Part shown: positions 1 through 10,766 of the stretch, piece after piece
Position numbering within the stretch: position 1 is the first letter of the stretch
Layout of the letters: each line of letters starts with the position of its first letter
Assembly (NCBI GenBank): GCA_035610365.1
Contig: CM069433.1
Location: 133,628,545 to 133,692,544 of the forward strand
DNA: 64,000 nucleotides
Reading direction: 5' to 3'
Source of the DNA: Aquatica leii
Lineage: Eukaryota > Arthropoda > Insecta > Coleoptera > Lampyridae
Notes under the pieces: generated by a model
Database searches by the model: none
Seen by the model: only the letters and a program-made list of their open reading frames with translations
Told to the model about the DNA's origin: nothing
Program-made: the position numbers and the translations under genes

Positions 1-59
1 TGTAAGAATCGCTAATTCTCATGTCGAAATAGAGAATAAGCATATATAATGCAAGAAAT

Positions 60-290
60 TTGTGTGCTTGGCTAAAACATTACGGTATAGTGGTAGAAAA
101 TAGTACAAAAGGAGGATGGACATTTCAGAATTTAAAAAAAGAGATACACCACAATGCTATTAGCAAACCAATATTAATCATTTGTGGTATAAATGATGTA
201 CGAAAAATAAAAACCATAACAAAATTTAAATCTACAGTACGTCTCGTTTTTAAAAAACGTATATATAAAAAGTATGTTATACTGAAATAA
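60..290 (+). pseudogene. Possible SGNH-hydrolase-like fragment at the window edge
   Basis: The frame reads as a 76-residue open stretch containing a 'GGW' followed later by 'ICGINDV'. The latter resembles block III (GxND) of SGNH/GDSL hydrolases. Just upstream, in another frame, 'IANSH' could be a degenerate block I (usually GDSx), so a frameshift near position 55 would be needed. There is no convincing start codon, and the left part lies outside the window. SGNH-like domains occur in some retroelement-linked proteins, but nothing here proves such a link. This could equally be chance similarity in AT-rich DNA. Confidence 0.22.
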
Positions 291-349
291 CTCCAACTAT
301 GCACCAAAAAAAAGTAATGGAAAAAAAGTCAAAATATTTAATAACTGTA

Positions 350-1098
350 CGTCATTGCGAAAAAACGACTTTAATTAGGTGCCGTTGACATTCGGTATCG
401 TAAGGTGTAACATCAATTTTGAATCGAATTATTTTTAATTATAGAAATAACTACATCCTATTTTTTTAATATGTTGTTTATTAATGCATTTTCTATACGT
501 ATGTGAATTTGCAGAAAAATCAGAATTGCACGTCATTGCGAAAAAACGACTTTAATTTGGTGCCGTTAGCGTTTAGCATCGTGTCGCGCAAGCCCAACTT
601 TGAATCAAATTATTTTTAATTATAGAAATAACTACATCCTAATTTTTTGATATGTTGTTTATTAATGCATTTTCTATACGCATGTGAATTTGCAGAAAAA
701 TCAGAATTGCACGTCATTGCGAAAAAAACGACTTTAATTAGGTGCCGTTAACTTTCAGCATCGTACCGCGCAAACCCAACTTTGAATCGAATTATTTTTA
801 ATTATAGAAATAACTACATCCTAATTTTTTGATATGTTGTTTATTAATGCATTTTATATACGTATGTGAATTTGCAGAAAAATGAGAATTGCACGTCATT
901 GCGAAAAAAACGACTTTAATTAGGTGCCGTTAACATTCAGCATCGTACCGCGCAAGCCCAACTTTGAATCGAATTATTTTTAATTATAGAAATAACTACA
1001 TCGTAATTTTTTGATATGTTGTTTATTAATGCATTTGCTATACGTATGTGAATTTGAAGAAAAATCAGAATTGCACGTCATTGTGAAAAATAAGCGTT
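350..1098. repeat. Tandem satellite, ~181-bp unit, four full copies plus a partial fifth
   Basis: The block 'cgtcattgcgaaaaaacgac' recurs at about 350, 531, 712, 894 and 1076, giving periods of 181, 181, 182 and 182 bp. Each unit continues through 'tttaattaggtgccgtta', 'ttatttttaattatagaaat' and 'ttattaatgcattt' before the next copy. Copies differ by scattered substitutions, mostly in the middle ('gacattcggtatcgtaaggt' versus 'actttcagcatcgtaccgcg'). The fifth copy decays after about 20 bp. No ORF runs through the array. The unit length is in the range of insect satellite monomers; whether it is a genome-wide satellite cannot be judged from one window. Confidence 0.9.
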
Positions 1099-1299
1099 AA
1101 TGCAGGAAATGGTTTTATCTGTGACAGTGGTTAAATTTTTTTTTTTTAATATTGATAAATATTGATTTTTTTTATTATATAGTAACAGTATTGAAAGATA
1201 TAACACTTTGTAATAGTTCTAATTCGTTTTTAAGATGTGAAACTGGAAACTAATTTCTATGGCTGAAATCTATGGCTAACTTCACACCGGTAAAAGAAA

Positions 1300-1750
1300 C
1301 GGGTACGCAAGAGAAGAAGTAAAGAGATTAAAGGAAGAGGGAGTAAGTAAGTAAGTAAGAGAGGAAATAATAAAAAGAGATAGGGACATAGAAAAACAGG
1401 AAAGATGGACAAAGATAAAAGAGGGCAGATATAATGTAAATTATTAGAATATCAAGAGAGAAAGGTGTCAGAATATTTGAAGAGAAAAGGGAATAAAAGC
1501 ACAAAAAAAATGATTCAGATGTGGGAACGAACAGTTAGGAAATAAATACTGGACAAAAGAGGAAGAAAATATGTGCAGACTATATGGAGAAGAGACGGAG
1601 GACCTTAAACACATGAGGAACCAATGCAGGGAGTTAAGAGAAGAGGTTATGAAAATAAAGGAAATCTTAAAAGAAAACGGAAAAGGAGCGGAGTGAATGG
1701 AAGAAGTATGGAGAAGGAGGGAACAACTAAGAGGAGAGGATTAGAAAAAA
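1300..1750 (+). pseudogene. Non-LTR retrotransposon C-terminal relic
   Basis: The purine-rich stretch translates, with stops and frame changes, into a highly charged sequence containing 'ERWTKIKEGRYN', then 'YWTKEEENMCRLYGEETEDL' and 'KHMRNQCRELREE'. This matches the well-known C-terminal end of insect Jockey/R1-type LINE polyproteins, where a CxxCG..E...H....C motif follows the reverse transcriptase. The second cysteine of the motif is replaced by tyrosine here. The relic runs into an A/G-rich tail near 1790-1811, as expected for a 3' end. The reverse transcriptase and endonuclease are absent, consistent with the 5' truncation common in LINEs. Confidence 0.65.
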
Positions 1751-1811
1751 AATATAAATGTAAAAAAGAATGTATTATAAATTAAATGTAAAAAAAGGAG
1801 GGGGGGGGGTA

Positions 1812-2381
1812 AAATTGTAAATAGAGAAACATGAATCAGTTTATGACACTCAAGTTGACAAATAAAATTAAACTTATATACTACCTTCCATGTTTTTTGA
1901 TCAATTAATACAAATTAATTGTGTTCTATGGTGTATTTTCTAAAAGAATTTTGTTAATTTTGCGTTTACAAAATACAATTGTGTACAATCTCGAAGAATT
2001 AGTTTAAATCTTTGTGCAATTTATATACCTTGTTCATCAGTCTTTTAATTCCAGCTCCCAGCAGTGTACATTGTAAATTTTTTTTTTTGGAATTTTGCAA
2101 CGGTTATGCTGCTTATTTTCTGCATCTACTAAATGTAGAAAATTATAAATAATCATATTACACTTCAACTATTATGTGAGTTTGATCAAAATTATGATTT
2201 CATAGAAAAACTAATTAGTGCAAATAACTACAACAAATCAGTATCCGAAGCTAAACGTTTATTACATTAATTGCAACGAATGAAATTTATTTTAGGTTTA
2301 TCAGTGTGATTTACATCACCAAATTCTTTCAAAAAAAAATTTTTCTTAATTCTGGTTTCATTTTAGGAAATAAAATTAAAT
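1812..2381. other. AT-rich spacer, no gene seen
   Basis: I see no coding relic here. A 'ttcattttag' at about 2359-2368, followed by open sequence, looks like a splice acceptor; it matters because the sequence directly before the BEL insertion reads in frame with the sequence after it (see findings). Confidence 0.5.
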
Positions 2382-2386
2382 ACCAA

Positions 2387-2644
2387 TGTTAATTATTTAG
2401 TTATTGCAGTCAATCATTTATTGTGCATTTAATATTGTGCCCCCACTTAAGGGTTTGTTATTGTTAGCGCGTCATGCGCATAAGGCACGAGCTTATATAG
2501 GGATGAACCATGTAAAAACGGAGAGTCGACAATAGTAACTAAACCAAGTAACTTCAAACTTAAAGATTGTAAATTATTGTACATAAAAGATAGTTAGGAA
2601 TAAAAACAAAAAAAAACCGATAGAAGTGTTCTCAATTCTTAACA
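2387..2644 (+). repeat. BEL 5' LTR
   Basis: 258 bp, direct repeat of 9782-10039 with three substitutions by eye (C/T in 'gtgcccccac', T/G in 'agggtttgtt', C/T in 'gtgttctcaa'). It contains 'gcttatatagggatg' as a plausible TATA box and 'taggaataaaaac' as a polyadenylation signal. About 1.2% divergence implies a fairly recent insertion. Confidence 0.95.
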
Positions 2645-2662
2645 TGGTCCTTCGAGTCGCAT
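2645..2662 (+). promoter_or_regulatory. BEL primer binding site
   Basis: TGGTCCTTCGAGTCGC starts directly after the last LTR base. TGG pairs with the CCA end of a tRNA and the remainder looks like the T-stem/acceptor complement. I cannot name the tRNA with certainty. Confidence 0.75.
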
Positions 2663-2680
2663 AAAAAAGTGAAAATTACC

Positions 2681-2864
2681 AACGATCTGTCCACTAAATA
2701 ACGCGGTGCTACCTTCCACAAATTATTAAAAAGTGAGGTTGTTCATCAGCAAAAAGTGCAGTTAGAATAACATAGAAACAACGATTCCTGTCCACTACAT
2801 ACGCGGTGCCACCTTCCACGAAGCAGCAAAACGTGAGGTTGTCCATCAGCGGAGAGTGCAGTAA
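2681..2864 (+). repeat. Tandem duplication in the BEL 5' leader, period 101 bp
   Basis: 'gtccactaaataacgcggtg' (from 2689) and 'gtccactacatacgcggtgc' (from 2790) head two related ~84-bp blocks. Each continues through 'accttccac', 'gtgaggttgt' and 'catcagc' to 'gtgcagt'. The two copies have diverged by roughly a tenth, so the duplication is older than the insertion of this copy. Its position between primer binding site and gag suggests a leader or packaging region. Confidence 0.8.
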
Positions 2865-2960
2865 AAGTTAAACAAATCAAATTCTGTAAGTACCTACTAT
2901 CTTTTATATCCTATTGTCTTTATTCCAATTTTCTATTTGTGTCAATCAACGTTATTAAAC

Positions 2961-5700
2961 ATGGATCAACAATTATCTACATTAAGAATTCAAAGAGGTT
3001 ATTTTAAAACGACATTAACAAACTTTAAAAAACATTTAGAAAAAATTAACATAAATGATTTAAATGATATAACAATAGCTCAATTAGAAACGCGTCTTTT
3101 AAAAATAGAACCATTAATCGACGAATTTAACAAAGTTCATTTGCAAATCAAAACATTAGATAATAATGATAGTGAAGAACTGGAAGGCGATCCAGAATTA
3201 GAAATCTTTGAAAATAGTTATTTCGATAGCATTGCAAAAGTAAAATGTATAATTTTAAACGCTCGTAAGTCAGATAAATGTTCAGCAGATGTCTCGTTAG
3301 TAACAAATAATTCATTAACTCAGGTACGATTACCTACAATTAATCTTCCAACATTCAGTTCCGCGTACGATTACTGGCAAGAGTTTCATGATTCTTCCCA
3401 AGCAACATTTTGTAACCGTGGTTACGTTGTAACCAGTTGCAAATTAGTAACATTAGCACCATGGTAAATAAACCGTTGCAGCAACGTAGCAGCAACTTTC
3501 GTAATTTACTGAGGTTTCAAATCTATTACAGAAATAACCATTTTACAACTATGGTTATAAGTAAGTTTTTCTTAAACCTTTATGTAACTACAGTGTCAAT
3601 TTAGTGACATTAAAACCTTCATTTCGGTTTCGAGTGTAACAGTCTTAAAACTATGGTTACAAGTGTGAATTTCTAAAACTACACTACAGTGTTAATCTAT
3701 ACGTTCAAACAGCAACAGAAGAAGTGCATTTTACAAGATTTTTATAAGACACATAGTCCATTATCATTATCCAATTAACAGTACCGAAAGTGTTTCTAAT
3801 TCAAAACTACGTAAGTACAAGTATTGGCATATTATATTACTATAATTTTAATCGTGCATTTAAACTACGGTTTCTAATTTAATCAACGTTGAAGAATTAG
3901 TTGCCAATTATAAGTAAGCAAATTTTAAATTGATTTTATTTTCTTCTAGGATAAAATAGAATTTGATTGCAAGGACATTACAATATTACACACAGTGATC
4001 AGAACGTGTAAATTAGATCGCCATTGCGAACACTTATAATCTTTAAAAAAGCAGTCGAGATTATGATCATTGAACCGATTATAATTGCACATGTGGATTT
4101 GTAGCCTAATACAAGTATTTAACTAAGAATTACGTAGACGCATTAAACTATAACATGTGAGGAATATCTTAATCCGCCATGGTCTTTTAACACAAAGACA
4201 TTTTTCTCTTAACAAAATTTATGCATTTACTATTTACAAAATTTACAAACAATAGACATAATCCGCTTTTTTTGAAAATTTCTCGTAAAAACCTGTTTAC
4301 TGGTACCTACTTGCAACAGATGTAAAAATTCTTTTATTATATCTTTTTTGTTTGAATTTAGTTCTATAAGAAACTAGAAAAATTTAAATAATGTACATTT
4401 ATTATAACTTTTTATATATCTGTATCTTTTTATTAATATATTTTTATCTCTACTTTTGTTTTAATCTTTATCATGCAGTTAGTAACTAAAATCTTGAATA
4501 AGTTGCTTAACAAAAGCGGTTATAAAGTAGTTTCAAATAATGGTAATAAGTAATAAGTATGTTTTCAAAACTGTTACATAGCAGTTGCTGTAAACGGTAA
4601 CTACAATGTTACAAATCAATTACAAAACCGTGATGATAAACCATTACAGAAACGATTCAGAATAGGTAAACATGATTTGTAAAAAACCGTTATAGCAACG
4701 CTGCAAAACAGTTACAAAGTAGTAATTGCAACGGTTTCAGACACGTTGTAAAACGGTTATAATATTACTGCAGTTGCCTTGCAACTGACCAAATCCGGTA
4801 TTGACAACGTATCAGGAAAGACTCAGCAACTATTCTGTAACTAAATACCTTACTGAAACCATAGTTGCACGAGAGTTTTACAACCGTTTTGTAATTGATT
4901 TTTGCTACTTGGGTTTTAAATCGTTAATTCATGATAATGTTAACTTAAGCGAAATTCAAAAATTTTATTACCTACCTAAAATCTTGTTTAAAGAATGAAG
5001 CAGCACAAACTATTCAAAACATTGAAATTACAGAGTCAAATTATCAGGTTGCGTGGGATTTACTACGGGAACGTTTTGAGAATAAGAGATTAATCGTAAA
5101 TAGTTATATTAAGGCAATAGTTGAATTTCCGCGAATAGTAAAAGAAACTCATTCGAATTTACGACAATTATTTGATACGGTCACAAAAAATATTCGATGT
5201 TTAAAAAATATTGGTCAGCCGACGGAACAATGGGATTCTATTCTTATTTATATTATAGTTTCTAAACTGGATTCATGCAGTAGAAAAGAGTGGGAGGCAA
5301 TTGAAGTATCACAAGAGTTGCCTACTATGAACGAATTAAATAAGTTTTTAAAAACTAAATGTCGGATTTTAGAAACAATCAAAATTAATAAACCGGAAAT
5401 GTACGTTAACCAGTCTAGGTCCAAAACTGAAACTCATTCAAATTTTGTAGCAGCACATCAACATCAAGTTTGTAGCTTTTGCAAAAAGTCACATTTAATC
5501 TACAATTGTGAAGAATTTCTAAAATTAACAATTAATAATCAAATTAAAGAAGTAAAAACCCGTCAATTATGTCTAAATTGTTTACGTCAAAATCATTTAA
5601 TTCGAGATTGCAGATCACATGTAAATTGTAAAAAATGTAATAGAAAACACAACACCCTGTTGCATATTGAATATAACAAAACAACCCCATTAAATAACGA
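2961..5700 (+). pseudogene. BEL gag, split by an insertion and one frameshift
   Basis: The ATG at 2961 begins a protein starting MDQQLSTLR. A typical BEL gag block, 'LPTINLPTFSSAYDYWQEFH', is cut at 3396. The reading resumes after the insertion at 4914 with 'FKSLIHDNVNLSEIQKFYYL'. A one-base gain in the run 'cctaaaatc' near 4980 shifts the frame, after which 'CLKNEAAQT' onwards matches the family. The nucleocapsid end has the cysteine/histidine-rich motifs 'CSFCKKSHLIYNCEEF', 'CLNCLRQNHLIRDC' and 'CKKCNRKH'. Gag forms the cytoplasmic particle that packages element RNA; this copy cannot make it intact. Confidence 0.9.
3397..4913. mobile_element. Unclassified 1,517-bp insertion in BEL gag
   Basis: The insertion starts CCCAAGCAAC and ends GCTACTTGGG (reverse complement CCCAAGTAGC; 8 of 10 terminal bases match). 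It is flanked by TT (3395-3396 and 4914-4915), which the uninterrupted gag reading (D-S-F-K-S) suggests is a 2-bp target duplication. Both arms of several hundred bases are crowded with short variants of GTTRYAACSGTT in both orientations, for example 'aaccgttgcagcaacg' near 3471 and 'gcaacggtttcag' near 4728. No transposase is visible, so it is non-autonomous. The ends do not match a superfamily I can name with confidence. Confidence 0.75.
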
Positions 5701-8700
5701 AGTAACACAAATTACCACTGTAATTAATAATAATTCACAAAATTTAGTAGCAAACAATACGCAGTATAATATATACTTCTCCCAAGTTTTGTTATCAACA
5801 GCCCGTGTAAATATAAAGAATAATCAAGGTCAATTTTACGAATGTCGAGCATTATTAGATTCAGGTGCGCAATCTAACTTTATAACGGAAGATATGTGTG
5901 AACAATTAAATTAAAAAAAATCAAAACTAAATGTATCTATTACAGGAATAAATCAATCTAATTTTAAAGTAACTCATACGGTTAACGTAAACATTTATGC
6001 ACATCACGGAGGTTATAAGGCATCCATTGATTGTCTTGTTTTAAAAAATATTACAGAACCGTTGCCATCAAGTTCGTTTAATGCAAATCTATTAAATATT
6101 CCTTCAAACATTACTTTAGCTGATCATTCTTTTAACATTTCGGATAAGATAGATTTATTAATCGGTTCATCCATATTTTACAATTTACTTTCGGTTGGTC
6201 AAATCGCTTTAGGAAAAGGATTTCCAATTTTACAAAAAACACAATTAGGATGGATTATATCGGGTCCTTTAAACTGTCAATAATTAACAGCAAATACGGT
6301 ATTACCAAACTATTTATGTCTTGAAAACATTAAACTAAACGTGCAAGTAGAGAAATTTTGGTTATTAGAGGAATGCAATAATACTTTTAACAAACTATCC
6401 GCAGAAGAATTACAATGCGAAGATTATTTTAAAGAGACAACAAAACGGGATCCCCTGAGCGGTAGATTTATAGTTAGAATACCTTTCAAAGAAAATGTGT
6501 CATTGTTAGGCGATTCAAAAGAAAGCGCATTAAAACGGTTCTACAACCTTGAAAGGCGATTTCGACAGAATTCTAAGTTAAAACAAAATTACGTTGAATT
6601 TATCGATGAATATGAAAAATTAAAACATATGTCCGAATTAACTAATAAGGACGAGGAAACGTCTAATCCAAATTTTTATTTACCCCACCACGCAATCATC
6701 CGCGAATCTAGTCTTACCATTAAAATTCGGGTAGTCTATGACGGTTCAAATAAAACTAGCACCGGGATATCTTTAAACGATACGCAAATGATTGGACCTA
6801 CAATTCAAAACGAATTATTTTCTATTTTAGTTAGGTTTAGGATGCACACTTATGTAGTGACTGCCGACATTACTAAGATGTACAGGCAGATTATAGTTGA
6901 TAAGCGAGATAGGCAGTTTCAGCGAATTTTCTTTAGAAAACATGAAAATGAACCTGTAAAATGTTACGAATTGAATACCGTTACATACGGAACATCATCT
7001 GCTCCCTTTTTGGCGATTCGCTGCTTACACCAATTGGCTTCAGAATTTTCAGCATCTAATCCACATACAAGTCAAATACTTAAAAAAGATTTTTACGTGG
7101 ACGATTTACTCAGTGGCGGTGAAACGAGCGAAGACATTAAGCGAATTTATTGCGAATTAACCGAAATTTTAAATTCTGCCGGCTTTGAACTCCGAAAATG
7201 GACCACAAATTGCTCTGAAGCATTAAATTTTATAAAAAACAATTCAAACACACAATCGAATGTGTTACCCATTTGCGAAAATACAGAAACAAAAACATTA
7301 GGGATTTGCTGGAACTCAATTGCGGATATTTTTCAGTATGAAATAAAATTAAACAATAAAGAAAACGTTATATCAAAACGGAATATACTCAGCATAACGT
7401 CACAAATTTTCGACCCTTTAGGTTTATTAAGTCCTATTACAATAGTAGCAAAACTTATCATTCAAAATTTATGGCAACACAACATTAATTGGGATGAATC
7501 TATTCCCTTAGAATTACATACAAGGTGGCTTAAATTTCGTGACAATTTAAAATATCTACGGAATTTACGCATAAAACGACATGTGTCGTGTAATAACCCA
7601 ATCGAAAATGAACTCCATGGATTTTCTGACGCTTCAGAAATTGGTTACGGTGCTTCAATTTATATACGATCAAAAGATAATTATCATAATTTTACAACAA
7701 CTTTACTTTGTGCAAAATCTCGCGTGGCTCCGTTGCGTAAGGTCACATTGCCTCGACTTGAATTATGTGCAGCTGTGCTATTAGCTAATTTGTTTAAAAA
7801 GGTACAATCAAACATCAATATAAAGTTTAGTAGAGTAATTTTTTGGTCTGATTCGACTATAGTTTTAAATTGGATTAAGGCACCACCTAATCATTGGAAC
7901 ACATTTGTTGCAAACCGGGTAGCTGAAATTCAGTCACATACAAATTCGAAAGAATGGCGTCATGTACCTACGCACGATAATCCAGCCGATCTAATTTCCC
8001 GTGGTACAACCCCACAAATTTTAATAAACTCAAATTTGTGGTGGCAAGGACCGTCATGGCTAAAAAACGAAACTCAATGGCCGTCCGAAAACATAGTAAA
8101 TTACACATTTGACAAAAGTAGTTTAGAAGCGCGAAAAACAGTATGTTTACTAACCAAAACAAATAAGTTTGACATATTTTCTAAATATTCAAGTTTAGAT
8201 AAACTAAAAGTAGTTTTTGCATGGTATTTACGCTTTGTACACAACTCACAAAAAAGAGAAAAAATATACGGACCAATCACCGCAACGGAATTAGATAATT
8301 CTTTATTATCACTAATTAAGATTGCTCAAAAGGAACAATATGCAAGTGACTTAATGTTTATCACAAAGCATGGAACTGTTTCTTCCAAGAGTCATTTGCT
8401 ATCATTAAATCCATTTACTGATCATAATAATTTATTACGAGTAGGCGGGAGATTAAACAACGCGAACATTAGTTACGATAAAAAATTTCCTATGATTTTA
8501 CCATCACAACACAATCTCACCTCAATGTTAATTAAAAACAAACACGAGAAATTGCTGCATGGAGGTACTCAGGCAACTTTATCTTCTATTCGTGAGAGAT
8601 TTTGGATAATTTCTGGAACAAATGCGGTAAAAAAAATTCTGCGGCAATGCATAAAATGTTTCCGGGTAAATCCCATAAAACCAAATTACTTGATGGGTTC

Positions 8701-9649
8701 ATTACCAACAAATCGAATTGAACCAAATCCTCCATTTATGAATTGCGGAGTAGATTATGCTGGTCCATTTCTTATAAAGGATCGAAAGGGTAGAGGCGCG
8801 AAGCTAATAAAAACGTATGTATGTTTATTCGTATGCTTTTCTACGAAGGCAATACACTTAGAGCTTGTCAGTGACCTGACCACTGAATGTTTTCTTGCTT
8901 CATTAAGACGTTTTGTGTCCCGTAGAGGAAAACCGCTTAACATTTATTCTGACAATGGGTGTAATTTTGTAGGAGCAAACGCTGAATTAAAAAAGATTTA
9001 TGAACTGTTAGATATAAACAAAATTCCAATTAGCAACTCACTAAGTAAGGAAAACATCACATGGCATTTTATTCCTCCCAAAGGACCACATTGGGGCGGT
9101 CTTTGGGAAGTAAGTATTAAGTCGATGAAAAATCATTTAAAACGAATTTTAAGTAACGCTCATTTAACCTTTGAAGAATTCTACACCATATTGACACAAA
9201 TAGAATCTATCCTAAACTCTCGACCTTTATCCCCGTTATCCAATGATCCAAATGATAGCAATCCTTTAACCCCAGCGCATTTCCTTATCGGAAGATCCTT
9301 ATTAGCGGTACCAGATCCAAATTTGATGGAAATTCCGGAAACGAGATTATCAAAATTTCAACGCGTTCAACAGTTAACACAACATTTTTGGAATCGTTGG
9401 AGTAAAGAATATTTATGCACACTCCAAACCAGAAATAAATGGAAGCAACATGGTGATTCTACAGTAATCCAAGGTGCTATGGTTGTAGTGCGAGAAGATA
9501 ATTTGCCGCCACTCAAATGGCAATTAAGACGAATCATCGAGGTCCATCCTGGTAAAGATGGTGTAGTTAGGTTGGTGACCATAAAACTATCGACAACGAC
9601 AGTGAAACGGCCTGTTACTAAAGTGTGTGTGTTACCAATTAACAATTAG
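5700..9649 (+). pseudogene. BEL pol: protease, reverse transcriptase, RNase H, integrase
   Basis: One frame covers all domains, interrupted by TAA at 5912-5914 and at 6281-6283. The last 1,102 codons are uninterrupted. In order: aspartic protease with 'ALLDSGAQSNF' (about 5848); reverse transcriptase with 'TADITKMYRQI' and 'FYVDDLLSGG' (about 7090-7120); RNase H with 'GFSDASEIGYG' (about 7618); integrase with a HHCC finger ('HEKLLHGG...CIKC', about 8547-8660) and catalytic 'NCGVDYAGPF' (about 8740), 'IYSDNGCNF' (about 8942) and 'GGLWEVSIKS' (about 9095). All catalytic acids are present, so only the two stops and the damaged gag stand in the way. The frame ends TAG at 9647. Confidence 0.93.
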
Positions 9650-9759
9650 TGTCAAGTGTCACAAACTCAATTAGTGTAGTTACCTACCTAAAGAAGGTGA
9701 TAGTTTTAAATACGTAAATATATAAGACGTAGTTATTTCATGTTCAGTAATTGAAAGTT

Positions 9760-9781
9760 TACTTTCAAGGTGGCCGGCTTA
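9760..9781 (+). promoter_or_regulatory. BEL second-strand priming region before the 3' LTR
   Basis: 'tcaaggtggccggctta' directly precedes the 3' LTR. It is only weakly purine-rich, but GGTGGCCGGC-like sequence at this position is, as I recall, usual for BEL elements. Confidence 0.5.
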
Positions 9782-10039
9782 TGTTAATTATTTAGTTATT
9801 GCAGTCAATCATTTATTGTGCATTTAATATTGTGTCCCCACTTAAGGGTTGGTTATTGTTAGCGCGTCATGCGCATAAGGCACGAGCTTATATAGGGATG
9901 AACCATGTAAAAACGGAGAGTCGACAATAGTAACTAAACCAAGTAACTTCAAACTTAAAGATTGTAAATTATTGTACATAAAAGATAGTTAGGAATAAAA
10001 ACAAAAAAAAACCGATAGAAGTGTTTTCAATTCTTAACA
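9782..10039 (+). repeat. BEL 3' LTR
   Basis: 258-bp direct repeat of the 5' LTR (three substitutions). It is followed immediately by the target duplication ACCAA at 10040-10044. Confidence 0.95.
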
Positions 10040-10205
10040 ACCAAGTTAAGAATTTAAGATCAACATTTGACAAATTTTTCGACCACGCCGACGCAAAAAT
10101 TATAGCAACGTTTCAGAACACTTCTCTAAAAAAAAGAGTTTGAAAAGATCCTCCGAACTAGTCAAAGATGAAGTTTTACAAATACCGATAGAGTAATTTT
10201 GGTGT
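10040..10205 (+). pseudogene. Coding-like remnant into which BEL inserted
   Basis: Downstream of BEL the frame reads 'KNLRSTFDKFFDHADAKI', then 'LKRSSELVKDEVLQIP' after a one-base shift near 10140, ending at a TAA. The bases just before BEL (from about 2369, after an acceptor-like 'ttttag') read into the same frame once one ACCAA copy is ignored. The composition looks protein-like, but I do not recognise the family. It may be part of an older transposon gene. Confidence 0.3.
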
Positions 10206-10648
10206 TGTTCTCAATCGCAAGCGTTTTAATTATACGTAGAAATATCTAAATATCCAAAAAAACCAAAGTGTAAGGAGCTTACATAATTAATGTTTACACA
10301 TCAAATCTAAGGAGTGCAACGTCGCTTACACATTTTTTTAATTAAACATTCGTGTATGTGCCATATAAAATTCAAAGATTTTATATTTATTCACAACCCA
10401 TTAATTAATTAATTTGTCTACAACTCAAACGACATAGTTTATATGTATTTGTAACCCATGCCATAGAATCGCTTGTTTTTTTCTGAATATTGGATTAAAA
10501 CTTAAATTAGTACAATTCTATGTTTCCAATGGTGAAGTAAAATAATTATTATTTACACAAGTCAAGAAAACCTCATTACTACATTACTGAAGAGGAGCTA
10601 AATTGAAATACGAGGCACTGTGTGCCTAGTATTTTAAAGCTCCGATAC

Positions 10649-10766
10649 GGTCGCGGTAGCCGTTGTGATCGCGGTGGCCATTGTGGTCGCGGTAGCCGTT
10701 GTGGTCACGGTGGCCGTTGTGGTCGCGGTGGCTGTTGTGATCGCGGTGGCGGTTGTAATCGCGGTT
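10649..10766. repeat. GC-rich minisatellite, 18-bp unit, ~6.5 copies
   Basis: Units such as 'gtggtcgcggtggccgtt' repeat with small changes (t/c, a/g), standing out from the AT-rich surroundings. It lies about 20 bp upstream of the TATA-like sequence of LTR-like copy A, where U3 enhancer repeats would be expected. No start codon or conserved frame makes a protein likely. Confidence 0.85.

Larger units (their letters stand above)
2387..10039 (+). mobile_element. BEL/Pao LTR retrotransposon, nearly full length but inactivated
   Basis: Two 258-bp direct repeats (2387-2644 and 9782-10039) begin TGTTAATT and end TTCTTAACA. The element is flanked by the 5-bp duplication ACCAA (2382-2386 and 10040-10044), the size expected for BEL/Pao. 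Inside are a primer-binding-site-like sequence, gag with zinc knuckles, an aspartic protease, reverse transcriptase with YVDD, RNase H and a DDE integrase, in BEL order. Before damage, gag and pol were one frame: removing the 1,517-bp insertion with one copy of its 2-bp duplication, plus a single-base insertion near 4980, restores continuity. In-frame TAA codons at 5912-5914 and 6281-6283 and the gag insertion make this copy non-autonomous. Confidence 0.95.

Noticed and set aside
350..1098. CRISPR-like regular repeats
   Set aside because: The units are ~181 bp head-to-tail copies without unique spacers, and the context is eukaryotic. It is a satellite.
9367..9645. Minus-strand ORF over the BEL integrase end
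   Set aside because: Antisense shadow of an uninterrupted pol frame.
10649..10766. Gly/Arg/Cys-repeat coding region in the GC-rich minisatellite
   Set aside because: The 18-bp period keeps any frame open by chance; there is no start codon, no flanking coding sequence, and it sits upstream of a TATA box in an LTR-like repeat.
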